This document shows positions 43,469 to 51,793 of a stretch of DNA of 64,000 nucleotides, one piece after another. Made by a program: the position numbers and the translations under genes. Below the pieces are notes generated by a model, which ran no database searches, was not told the DNA's origin, and saw only the letters and a program-made list of their open reading frames with translations. Where the stretch lies: the NCBI GenBank assembly GCA_900471515.1, contig UCFC01000041.1, forward strand, positions 1 through 64,000, written 5' to 3'. Numbering within the stretch: the stretch's first letter is position 1; each line of letters starts with the position of its first letter. Origin of the DNA: Hyphomicrobiales bacterium (GTDB lineage: Bacteria; Pseudomonadota; Alphaproteobacteria; Rhizobiales; Rhizobiaceae).

Positions 43469-43906
43469 GTGACCGCTTTAGAGAAGTCCCTTCATATCGA
43501 TATTCCCGTCAAGCTGTCCGATGTGAAGATGGTTTTCAGCATAGGTAGACTAGAATTTGAAGGCGATCTGCCTGCTTCCATCTTCCACATGCAGTTGATC
43601 GAGAACGATATTGCCGATTGGCATGCGAAGTCGGAAGTTGTTGCCGTCTTTCATACCAATGCAGGCCATGTGACGTTGCATGATGCCGCCTACAATGCTG
43701 ATCGCAACATCGCCACAGGTAACCCGTATCGCAATCTCGTCGCTGAGTTGATAAAGCGGGGCGTCAACGTCGAACTATGTGGCGCGACCGCCAAAGCCCA
43801 CAATTGGGGAAATGAAGATCTCCTTCCCGATATAAAGGTCAATACGGATGCAATGGCGCGAACGACGCAGCTCGTTCAACAGGGCTTCGTCAAAATCACT
43901 GAATAA
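43469..43906 (+). CDS. DsrE/DsrF-like protein
   Basis: Protein of 145 residues resembling DsrE/F-like proteins (MVFSIGRLEFEGDLPASIF, AVFHTNAGHVTLHD, VELCGATAKAHNWG). A Cys near residue 107 sits where the sulfur-relay Cys is found. GTG start with AAAGGA eight bases upstream. Role may be sulfur handling or stress; the downstream DUF302 and Dps genes share the strand. Confidence 0.75.
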   Translation: MTALEKSLHIDIPVKLSDVKMVFSIGRLEFEGDLPASIFHMQLIENDIADWHAKSEVVAVFHTNAGHVTLHDAAYNADRNIATGNPYRNLVAELIKRGVNVELCGATAKAHNWGNEDLLPDIKVNTDAMARTTQLVQQGFVKITE

Positions 43907-43978
43907 CCAACGACTGGAACGGATTTTTGACGCCGCGTCAATAATCCGCCGGTCTCATGAGCGCGGGATGACGCGGCG

Positions 43979-44401
43979 ATGCCCAACGGCTTTGTCACTC
44001 AGGCGAGTAATTACACCCCGGCGGAAACCATGGAGCGTTTGATGGCTGCGATTGAGAAGCGTGGTCTGACGATCTTTGCATGCGTCGATCATACCGCTAA
44101 CGCGGTTCAAGTAGGCCTCGATCTTCGGCCCACTGCGGTACTGATGTTCGGCAATCCTCTATCCGGCACGCGCCTCATGCAGATTGATCAGAGGATCGGT
44201 ATCGCATTGCCACTTAAAGTCCTTGTTTGGCAAGACGGTTCCGGTGCCGCAATGCTTTCTTATGAAGATCCACGTGAGATAGGGCTCCGTTTTCAGATTG
44301 AAGCGAAAGATGCGGCAATCATCGGCGATATGGCGACGATGCTCGAGGCCGTCGCCTACTACGCAACACGAACGGATGAACCTTCGAGAGAATTTCAATA
44401 A
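43979..44401 (+). CDS. DUF302 protein
   Basis: Protein of 140 residues with the DUF302 pattern ETMERLMAAIEKRGLTIFAC, DHTANAVQVGLDLRPTAVLM and FGNPLSGTRLM. The family is uncharacterised and often sits near redox and sulfur genes. ATG start; ribosome site weak. No signal peptide. Confidence 0.85.
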   Translation: MPNGFVTQASNYTPAETMERLMAAIEKRGLTIFACVDHTANAVQVGLDLRPTAVLMFGNPLSGTRLMQIDQRIGIALPLKVLVWQDGSGAAMLSYEDPREIGLRFQIEAKDAAIIGDMATMLEAVAYYATRTDEPSREFQ

Positions 44402-44428
44402 ATCAGATTCAAGAATCGGAAAATTTCC

Positions 44429-44914
44429 TTGACTACAGACACACTGATCGATCTGCCCCGCGATGCAATCAAAGACATTTCATCGAAATTGACCACTTTG
44501 TTGGCCGATGTCTTTGCCTTGTATATCAAGACGAAGAATTTTCATTGGCATCTGTCCGGTCCTCATTTTCGTGACTATCACCTTTTACTCGATGAGCAAG
44601 CGGATCAGATATTTTCGATGACTGACACGATCGCCGAACGCGCCCGCAAGATCGGAGGGTCTACCCTGCGTTCAATCGGCCAAATCGCTCGCCTGAAACA
44701 AATCTCGGATAACGACATCACGGTCATTGCAACTGCCGACATGCTCAAGGAGCTATGGGGAGATAACCGGCTACTGTTGTCGATCCTTCGCAAGACGCAC
44801 AACCTCTGCTCAGAGATGAATGATGTGGCATCGGCGAGCCTAATCGAGAATTGGATTGACGAAACTGAACGGAGAATCTGGTTTCTGGGTGCGTCATCCG
44901 AATTGGCAAAGTAG
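44429..44914 (+). CDS. dps: Dps, DNA-protecting ferritin-like protein
   Basis: Dps miniferritin of 161 residues that stores iron and protects DNA under starvation and peroxide. The ferroxidase residues are seen in FHWHLSGPHFRDYHLLLDEQ (His, Asp, Glu). TTG start after GGA; an internal start is possible. Last gene of the row with the metallo-hydrolase, DsrE and DUF302 genes, all stress-linked. Confidence 0.93.
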   Translation: MTTDTLIDLPRDAIKDISSKLTTLLADVFALYIKTKNFHWHLSGPHFRDYHLLLDEQADQIFSMTDTIAERARKIGGSTLRSIGQIARLKQISDNDITVIATADMLKELWGDNRLLLSILRKTHNLCSEMNDVASASLIENWIDETERRIWFLGASSELAK

Positions 44915-45145
44915 CGAGCTCTCCTATCGGGCAGTATCCAAAACTCTTCGAGGTCGGTCCGGATGGGATTTCGGAGCTTTCTGGAGATCCGATTCCTGAT
45001 CAGAAAAGCCGATTGGCACCCGGAAGACCGAATATGTCTGCGTGAAAGGCCTCTCTACCCGCTCATTCCCATTTTGCAATGCCCAAGGGGTATTTGATTT
45101 TTAGGCCCCGACAACAGAGTATCCCTTGGTTCCGGCGGTCGAGGC

Positions 45146-46120
45146 TTAGTCACGACTTCTTCGCCATGCGGCAGGTGTAAGTCCAGTTCTCTTCCTAAAT
45201 ACAGTCGTGAAGTGTCCCTGACTACCAAAGCCGAGCTGCAGCGCGATATCCACAATGCTGTCAGCATCTTGGGCAAGCAAATGCTGGGCGCGCTCGATAC
45301 GGCGATTGAGAATATAGGCATATGGCGATAGCCCAGTGGCAAGCTTGAATTGGCGCGCAAACTGCAGCCGGCTGAGCCCAGCGATTCCGCTGAGTTCCTT
45401 GAGATGAAGAGGTACATTCAGGTTGGCTTCTATATAGTCCTTGGTCAGCCTCATTCTGCCTTGCGACAGCGAAATCGGTTGTGCGCTTATGATGGACGGT
45501 CCTCTCGCATGAAGTTCGACGAGACGAGATGCGAATGCTAATCCGAGGCACTCCAGGAAACACGGGCCGGTTCCTTCGTCATAGCTGCGGGCTGCGACAA
45601 AGCATTGGGCCAAGTGTCTCAATACGCTATCCTCAATGGAAGCGACCTGCAGAAGTGATAGGTCTCGATCGTGCGGCCTGCCATGCCTGGCTTCATAACA
45701 TTCCCGGAGAACATCCTGAGAGAAGAAAACCCGCAGGCATTCAAAATTGCTATGGGCAATCGACCGCCACGTCCCGTGCTTGGGGCCTGTAATATAAATC
45801 TGGTTCGACCGGTGAGTTTGTAGAACACATCTGTTCGCGATAATGAGATCGGACCGAGACTTGCGCAATAAGATGGTGAGGACATGGGCATCATCTTCAG
45901 CATCCGAGACGTTCTCTATGCTGCCATCAACCAGGTGCTGGATGAAACGTGTCATACTGACGGTCGCCGACCGCCCATCTCGTAAAGTCAAATGCGAGGG
46001 TCGACAACGCCACGGTTCTTCCTGAGATATGAAAGTTGGCCAGTGTCGAGCGGCCGTCCGATGTGTATGACCTTCAGTTCCATGAATCGCTCGATCGAAA
46101 GATCTGCTGCAAGTGTCCAT
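45146..46120 (-). CDS. AraC-family regulator, N-terminus uncertain
   Basis: The C-terminal 100 residues hold the two helix-turn-helix motifs of AraC proteins (LKELSGIAGLSRLQFARQF and DIALQLGFGSQGHFTTVFRK). The N-terminal sensor region is convincing only from about residue 56 (MTRFIQHLVDGS, ATG 45955). Upstream, another frame (MLKRPRSLRHVDGDVGFAW, from 46173) reads more like an AraC N-terminus and runs out at 45988, so a frameshift near 45990 is possible. Ligand unknown. Confidence 0.75.
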   Translation of the reverse strand: MDTCSRSFDRAIHGTEGHTHRTAARHWPTFISQEEPWRCRPSHLTLRDGRSATVSMTRFIQHLVDGSIENVSDAEDDAHVLTILLRKSRSDLIIANRCVLQTHRSNQIYITGPKHGTWRSIAHSNFECLRVFFSQDVLRECYEARHGRPHDRDLSLLQVASIEDSVLRHLAQCFVAARSYDEGTGPCFLECLGLAFASRLVELHARGPSIISAQPISLSQGRMRLTKDYIEANLNVPLHLKELSGIAGLSRLQFARQFKLATGLSPYAYILNRRIERAQHLLAQDADSIVDIALQLGFGSQGHFTTVFRKRTGLTPAAWRRSRD

Positions 46121-46286
46121 GCGAAACCCACATCTCCATCAACGTGTCGCAAACTTCGCGGTCGTTTCAACATGGATTGAATAAATGTATTCTTGCCGCC
46201 TTTCCACCGTAAATTCTTGATAATAATCACATTCTCAAAGTGCTCGGTATGAATATTCGGCTCCTGGTGAGCGGAAAAGTCGAATG

Positions 46287-47255
46287 CTATTTACCTTTGG
46301 CATCCTTACGCCAATTGCCGGGGGATATGCCGACGATCTTTCGAAATACCTTGATGAAATGGGTGTCGCTCTTGAATCCTGAGCGCCGCGCCACCTCTTC
46401 AATCGAACGCTCCGTATCGCGAAGCAATGCGAGCGAGGCCGCTACGCGTCGATTAAGCACGTAACGGTGAGGGGACGTTCCGGTCGCCTCCCTGAATTGT
46501 GCGCCAAAATACATGCGGCTCAGGCCTGCGACCTTACTCAAGACCTCTAGATCTAACTCGTCCCCGAGGTGGTCCTCGATATAATTGAGAACCCGCTTGA
46601 GGCGCCAGCTCGGCAACGGCATCGTCATCGATACATTCGTCTCCTTCCCTTTAGTCGCGCCGAAGGTAGCGACAAGATGTACCGCGAGCGTAAAGCCAAT
46701 ATTGTTAGCATGCGCAGCGGTAGCGGAATCGGCAGACGAAACTTCAGCTATAAGCGCAAAAATTAGATGCTTAAGAATCTCATCACCTGTCTTTTGCGCT
46801 GAAATCCGCAGATCTTCCATCTCGCTTCGCCCCGGTATTGCTTCGGCGGCTCGAGCCATCAGGGGCGGCGAAACCGAGATGCGAAAGCTGTCTATTGCTC
46901 TCAGATCAACCACCGTCCCTGTGTCGAGACCGGGAGGAATCAGTAGAAGCTCGCCCGGATGGAGGTTGACGAGGGGGCCACCGGTTTGCGAAAGGCGATA
47001 GCTTAAGTCGGATGGCCTAGCTGACAGCCAGATGTCGTAGCCTTCATTGCGTCTGAGCTCAATTTTCAGAGGCTGGTCGCCGCTCGTGGCCCAGCGCTCT
47101 ATAGAAAGATCGGTGATGTCTTCCTCCGCGCCTGGAGGAAAGAGTCGTGTCACACAACCAAGCAACGGGTCCTTCTTGGAAGTTTCCCGCCATTTGCCTT
47201 CGAAAAGTTCGAGATATATCTTTCCATTAATGATGATTGACTGTTCGAAAGGCAT
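46287..47255 (-). CDS. AraC-family transcription regulator
   Basis: Regulator of 322 residues. The C-terminal 100 residues hold the AraC double helix-turn-helix (LEVLSKVAGLSRMYFGAQF and EVARRSGFKSDTHFIKVFRK). The N-terminal 200 residues are a cupin-like sensor without a recognised ligand motif. Start at 47255 is supported by GAGGGA eight bases upstream; the frame is open to 47360 without a site. Confidence 0.88.
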   Translation of the reverse strand: MPFEQSIIINGKIYLELFEGKWRETSKKDPLLGCVTRLFPPGAEEDITDLSIERWATSGDQPLKIELRRNEGYDIWLSARPSDLSYRLSQTGGPLVNLHPGELLLIPPGLDTGTVVDLRAIDSFRISVSPPLMARAAEAIPGRSEMEDLRISAQKTGDEILKHLIFALIAEVSSADSATAAHANNIGFTLAVHLVATFGATKGKETNVSMTMPLPSWRLKRVLNYIEDHLGDELDLEVLSKVAGLSRMYFGAQFREATGTSPHRYVLNRRVAASLALLRDTERSIEEVARRSGFKSDTHFIKVFRKIVGISPGNWRKDAKGK

Positions 47256-47546
47256 GCAATTTCCCTCACGGCGCAAGACTGCGCGGTGCGCACGGGGCAT
47301 GACCGTGTTGGTCGCTCGTGATCTCTGATGATTTGCCGGGTTCGGTGCGAAGACGATCAACGCCCTAATGCCTGATCGTCTAAGGAACTCGGCGGCTTAT
47401 AGGTGGGGAGCGGCAACCAGCTCAGGTGGACCCGTCATTCGAACTTCCTCTCTAAGTTCGTTCACTGTAGAATGCGGTCCGTCTGACGTTGATGTCCTGT
47501 AGGAGCATTCTATTGCCCTCGAGGCTCAAAATGGTGGGAAAGCGAC

Positions 47547-48485
47547 TTGCGAGGCTTGAGCCAGTGCACTGACCTTTTTGACGGGGTGGCTCCTCTGTTG
47601 CGGGCGCGTCCTGTCATCGACGAATATTGTCGCCTTGGTGGTGACTGGTCTGTGCTGAAGGAAAAGACTCCGTGCGGAGTTGCGTGGTTTCACATAGTCA
47701 CGCGTGGCCAATGCATAATCGACCAGGTGGGGCATGGTCCGCTAACGATAAAGGCAGGCGATATTCTTCTTTTGCCGCGTGGCGACACCAATGTCGTTCG
47801 GTCCGCCAATCCATCAAACTCAAGCACCGCCGAATTTTGCGTCGACGTGCCCAATGCAATTAGGCTGGTAGACAGGTCTCTCGGTACCGAGGAAACCGAG
47901 TTGATCTGCGGGCGGCTGGAGTTCGAGGTTCCGGACAATCCTCTGCTCGCGATTCTTCCTGCCCTCATAGTGATGGGCACCGGCAGAAATACGATTGATC
48001 GTATAGGAATGTTGCTTGAAACAATCGTTGAGGAACTTGATCAAGGCAGGCTAGCTGGCGCCCTGATTGCTACTGAACTTGCCAGCGTGCTATTTCTCAT
48101 GTTGCTGCGTCTTCATCTGGAAGAGAGCCCTCCGATGGAAGGTTTGGTTGCGCTGCTGGCAGAGCCCGTAACCGCTCGCGCCATCAAAGTGTTGATGACA
48201 GACTTGACCCGAGCTTGGACATTGGATGAACTTGCATGCGAAGCCGGTACTTCTCGTGCGACGTTAGTGCGATCGTTTCGCCGTTTATCCGGTCAGACGC
48301 CACTGGCGTTTGCTAATGATCTACGGTTGGATCTCGCGAAAACTCGGTTGACCCACACGAGAGACTCCATCGCAGCCATCGCAGCCGACGTCGGTTACCA
48401 GTCGGAGCAATCCTTTAGCCGCGCTATTTTTCGACGTTTTGGTATTCGGCCCGGTGCGCTGCGAACAGTTGATCGCGGCAATTGA
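47547..48485 (+). CDS. AraC-family regulator with cupin domain
   Basis: Regulator of 312 residues: N-terminal cupin (residues 25-110, HGPLTIKAGDILLLPRGD) and C-terminal AraC helix-turn-helix (DELACEAGTSRATLVRSFRR, IAADVGYQSEQSFSRAIFRR). The start is a TTG (47547 or 47556) without a strong site. Proteins of this class often respond to oxidants or aldehydes and act on neighbouring oxidoreductases, none of which is left here. Confidence 0.85.
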   Translation: MRGLSQCTDLFDGVAPLLRARPVIDEYCRLGGDWSVLKEKTPCGVAWFHIVTRGQCIIDQVGHGPLTIKAGDILLLPRGDTNVVRSANPSNSSTAEFCVDVPNAIRLVDRSLGTEETELICGRLEFEVPDNPLLAILPALIVMGTGRNTIDRIGMLLETIVEELDQGRLAGALIATELASVLFLMLLRLHLEESPPMEGLVALLAEPVTARAIKVLMTDLTRAWTLDELACEAGTSRATLVRSFRRLSGQTPLAFANDLRLDLAKTRLTHTRDSIAAIAADVGYQSEQSFSRAIFRRFGIRPGALRTVDRGN

Positions 48486-48563
48486 AATGAAATGTGTGGC
48501 AGCCGAGACCTATACCTGGGGTCTTGGAGAAGACGCGGCCCACGCCCGTAAGACAGCAAGCCT

Positions 48564-49667
48564 TCAAAGCCCTGCGGCTTTGGTCAGGTTGACCCGGAAG
48601 CGATCTCGCCGTCGCTGATATCGACGGGTCATTTCGGCAGAAGAATGGCCGAGTTGCTTCTGGACGTAGCGCTCATCGACCTCCGCCGAAGAGGCGAGAC
48701 CGGCGCGGAGTGAATGGCCCGCGAATTTGAGATGCCGTTCGATTTCTGCCAGATCGCCACGAATGCCGGCGGCCACGGCGGTACGCTTGACCAGGCGGGC
48801 GATTTCTTTATCGTTTAAGCGCTCCGACCCGACGGATTTACCTTGGCCAGTAACCCGCCGAAAAAGGGGGCCATGGGCGAGCTTGGCGAACCTGATCCAG
48901 GTTTCGATCGCGACCACCGGGCAGGTGGCATCGGAAGAACCCCGGCCGATCTCGACCTCGCGCCATCCAGTCTTGCCGCGCAGGGTGACGAGCATGCCCT
49001 TGTCGTAGATCTCGATCCAGCCACGACCATCCTCCGTCTGATCAGCCTTGAGATCAAGACCGACGATCTCGGAGCGCCGCAGACCGCCGGCATAGACGAT
49101 CAGCAGCATGGCGCGATCGCGCAGGCCGCGCAGCGTGCCGCGGTCGAGCGTTTCGATCATGGCGATGATATCGTCCGCCAGCACCGCCTCCTTCTGCACC
49201 GGCGGGCGGGCATGGCTGTTGCGGATGCCGGCCATCACGGTTGCGATATGCCGGTCCTTGCGATCGAGTGAGAGACCGCGCTGGGCATAGTTCCAGGATA
49301 AGGAGGAGAGGCGGCGTTCGATCGTCGAAACGGAGCTTGCCTTCACTCCACGTTCAGCTGCGCCCGAAGCGCAGGCGGTGATGTACAGCCCGACCGTCTG
49401 CGGATGCGGGGGGAGGGGGGTAAGACCTGATCGCCGGCACCAGGCGGCAAAATGCTTCCAGTCGCTGGCATAGGCTTTTCGGGTATTGGCGGAACTGGCG
49501 GCTTCGACATAGCCGCGTGCACGATTAGTGAGATCCTGCAGATGATCTGGCAGGGTAGACGCCTGGAGCGGTGCGGGGGAGGGGGCGTCCTCCGACAGAT
49601 CTTCCAGAACGATTTGGCTGCCGCTGTAACATGGCCGATTCTGCGATGCAGTCCGGGCGGATGGCAC
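48564..49667 (-). CDS. Tyrosine recombinase (site-specific integrase)
   Basis: Integrase of about 367 residues with N-terminal SAM-like core-binding domain (SANTRKAYASDWKHFAAWCR) and catalytic domain. Catalytic Arg in YAGGLRRSEI, His-x-x-Arg in GHSLRAG, second His in LGHSSAEMTRRYQ, Tyr in RRYQRR, all present. Such integrases accompany DUF1403 and ScpB genes on rhizobial plasmids. It is divergent from, and at its N-terminus overlaps, the truncated DUF1403 gene. Probably active; its target is not evident. Confidence 0.92.
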   Translation of the reverse strand: MPSARTASQNRPCYSGSQIVLEDLSEDAPSPAPLQASTLPDHLQDLTNRARGYVEAASSANTRKAYASDWKHFAAWCRRSGLTPLPPHPQTVGLYITACASGAAERGVKASSVSTIERRLSSLSWNYAQRGLSLDRKDRHIATVMAGIRNSHARPPVQKEAVLADDIIAMIETLDRGTLRGLRDRAMLLIVYAGGLRRSEIVGLDLKADQTEDGRGWIEIYDKGMLVTLRGKTGWREVEIGRGSSDATCPVVAIETWIRFAKLAHGPLFRRVTGQGKSVGSERLNDKEIARLVKRTAVAAGIRGDLAEIERHLKFAGHSLRAGLASSAEVDERYVQKQLGHSSAEMTRRYQRRRDRFRVNLTKAAGL

Positions 49668-50158
49668 CCCTCGCGATGGCGGACCTTTTATCAGCGATCA
49701 CGACCCTTCGCCCGGACGCCGAAGTAATGGCCCTGGGGCTGGCCGAGGCCGTGCTGGCGCAAAAGCTGAGTTGGCCGAAACCTGTGCCGCTCCTGCTGCC
49801 CAAGCGCTTCGGACCTGCCTTTCGCACCATCGGTGGTCGCGGTCGCGTCCGGCCGGGCGAGCCGGCCTATCCGAAGGCAGTCTGCCTGGCATTGGTTGAC
49901 AGCGTAGAAGCAGCGCTGCGATCGGCCGTCGAGATCGATCACAGCGCCGCGCAGTTGATGGCCGTCGTGCCGAAAGTGCGGACCAAAGGCTCCGAGTCGG
50001 TGATCCGCAAACTGCTGAGCGAGGATGCCGTGCCGGCCTCGGCGCCTGGCGGCAATCTTTCCCGCTGGGCCGCGACACGGCTGTTCGAGCGGCTGCAAGA
50101 GTATGGCGCGGTGCGGGAATTGTCCGGCCGGTCGTCGTTTCGGATTTTTGGGTTGTGA
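49631..50158 (+). CDS. Truncated DUF1403-like protein (copy 1)
   Basis: About 175 residues corresponding to the C-terminal part of what I take to be DUF1403 proteins (FGPAFRTIGGRGRVRPGEPA, RWAATRLFERLQEYGAVREL); the family is usually about twice as long, so the N-terminal half is lost at the junction with the integrase gene. Function unknown. ATG at 49631 is the best remaining start. The scpB-like gene follows two bases after the stop. A second copy of both lies 4.8 kb downstream. Confidence 0.65.
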   Translation: MADSAMQSGRMAPLAMADLLSAITTLRPDAEVMALGLAEAVLAQKLSWPKPVPLLLPKRFGPAFRTIGGRGRVRPGEPAYPKAVCLALVDSVEAALRSAVEIDHSAAQLMAVVPKVRTKGSESVIRKLLSEDAVPASAPGGNLSRWAATRLFERLQEYGAVRELSGRSSFRIFGL

Positions 50159-50160
50159 TC

Positions 50161-50853
50161 ATGGCCGGATGGAACGCAGCCAAGCAATCCCGCCGGAAGG
50201 CGAACGCCGCAGACGAACGTCTGTTTGACCGGGAGCTGGAGAATCTGCCGCCGGCGCTGCGCTGGCGCGAATGGATGCTGCGGGTCGAGGCGGTAATCTT
50301 TGCCTCGGCCGAGCCGGTCAGTCGTGAGACACTGGCGCGGGTGGTCGGCAAGGACTGCAGCATCGACCTGCTCATCGCTGATCTGCGCGAGGAACTCAGT
50401 TCCCGGCCCTATGAGCTGGTGTCGGTTGCTGGTGGCTGGCAGCATCGGACCCGGCCGCGGTTCGCCGAAACGATCCGGGCCTCGTCCGCGCCGACGCGGG
50501 GCGGGGCGGCGGCGCTGTCGGAGTTCGAGGCGATGGTGCTGATGGCGGTGGGATATTTCCAGCCGGTGACCCGCAGCGAACTGTCGAAAGTCTTCGGCAG
50601 GGAGGTGAGTCGCGACACGATTGGTGCGCTCCGCGGCGCAGGTTTCATCGCCTCCGGCCCTCGTAGTCCCACGCCGGGGGCACCGTATACCTATGTGACG
50701 ACGGCGCACTTCCTCTCGGTCTTCGGGATGGAGACATTGCGCGACCTGCCGGATATTGAAGCGCTTGAGGATGCGGGGTTGCTCAGCAGGAATGAAATGG
50801 CTGCGGCGCTATTCGCGGAAGCGAGCGATGATGCACATGATGACGTAGCATAG
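50161..50853 (+). CDS. scpB: ScpB-like chromosome-condensation protein (copy 1)
   Basis: ScpB-type winged-helix protein of 230 residues: LRWREWMLRVEAVIFASAEP and the second winged helix SELSKVFGREVSRDTIGALR. ScpB with ScpA and SMC condenses chromosomes; plasmid copies without scpA, as here, probably serve plasmid or recombination functions. ATG at 50161 just after the DUF1403-like stop. Intact, unlike its copy at 54921. Confidence 0.85.
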   Translation: MAGWNAAKQSRRKANAADERLFDRELENLPPALRWREWMLRVEAVIFASAEPVSRETLARVVGKDCSIDLLIADLREELSSRPYELVSVAGGWQHRTRPRFAETIRASSAPTRGGAAALSEFEAMVLMAVGYFQPVTRSELSKVFGREVSRDTIGALRGAGFIASGPRSPTPGAPYTYVTTAHFLSVFGMETLRDLPDIEALEDAGLLSRNEMAAALFAEASDDAHDDVA

Positions 50854-50969
50854 TAGCTCGCATCAAATGATCGCCGATGGCTGATTCTCAGTGGTTGATG
50901 TCTTCGGATTCCTTGACGCTAACGTGCAGAGAAAAGCAATCTTCTGCTACTAGAGGTGGGGAGCAAGTC

Positions 50970-51104
50970 ATGACAAACGAGCAAGCTATCGGTGCAGGAG
51001 TTGGGATCGTCTTGATCCTATGCCCTTTCATTATGGCGTTTTTCATCTACAAATTTATACGGGCGAATGGTCTGAGAAAGAGCGCCGAGAAGTCTCTCGA
51101 GGAG
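50970..51104 (+). pseudogene. Truncated small membrane protein
   Basis: ATG after GGGGAG opens MTNEQAIGAGVGIVLILCPF with one hydrophobic helix (AIGAGVGIVLILCPFIMAFF) and then a charged segment. About 45 codons in, the DNA changes to an IS66 fragment, so the C-terminus is lost. Family unknown. Confidence 0.5.
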
Positions 51105-51107
51105 GCT

Positions 51108-51300
51108 GGACGATGGCCACGTCGATATCGACTCAAACCTCGTGGAAAACGCGATCCGCCGACCAGCCATGAACCGCCGCAATGCGCTCTTTGCCGGGCA
51201 CGATGAAGGGGGCCGCAATTGGGCTCGGTTTGCCAGCCTGATCGGCACTTGTAAAATGAACGGCGTCGAGCCCTACGCCTACCTGTGCGACCTCTTCACG
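51108..51300 (+). mobile_element. IS66 TnpC C-terminal fragment
   Basis: The translation DGHVDIDSNLVENAIRRPAM followed by NRRNALFAGHDEGGRNW is the C-terminal signature of IS66 transposase TnpC. Only about 60 codons survive and both ends are gone, so it is inert. Confidence 0.85.
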
Positions 51301-51347
51301 GGGCAACCGCCGTCTTGCGGGTTGCCCGAAACGACAGTCGGACGCGG

Positions 51348-51503
51348 CCGTGGTTGAGGGCGCTTCTCGCCAGAAGGCCCTTCAAGGTTGCTGCGGTCGC
51401 GCAGGCCAACAAGACGGCGCGGATCATCTGGGCGCTTCTGAATCGGGGCGGAACCTATCGGCGTGCCGATCCACTGGCGATTACAGCGGTCGCCGTTGGA
51501 TGA
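51348..51503 (+). mobile_element. IS110-family transposase C-terminal fragment
   Basis: Translation LLARRPFKVAAVAQANKTAR then IIWALLNRGGTYRR is the conserved C-terminus of IS110-family transposases. It joins directly to the IS66 fragment, so two insertion sequences were fused by deletion. The following 290 bases to 51793 have no gene. Confidence 0.8.
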
Positions 51504-51793
51504 ACGCTGTGCCCCTCAAAACGATCTGACCGGCGCAGGCTGGCAGAGGGCAAGGTGCAATAACAGGCGATGAACCCATGGGACATAATCCCGACGCGAG
51601 TGAAGCTACTGCCTCCAATGCGCACAAGCGCGTAAACTTGATTTAGTTCCTCGTTTCGCGGATCTCATCAAGGCCAGCGGCCATGTGCTGCGCGTAAAGG
51701 CCGGACATATGACCGCACCGTTCCAATGTGTAAATCGACTGAAAAAAATCTTGCCACGCGGGCCGTTCCACATATGGGGGCAAGGTCAGCGGC

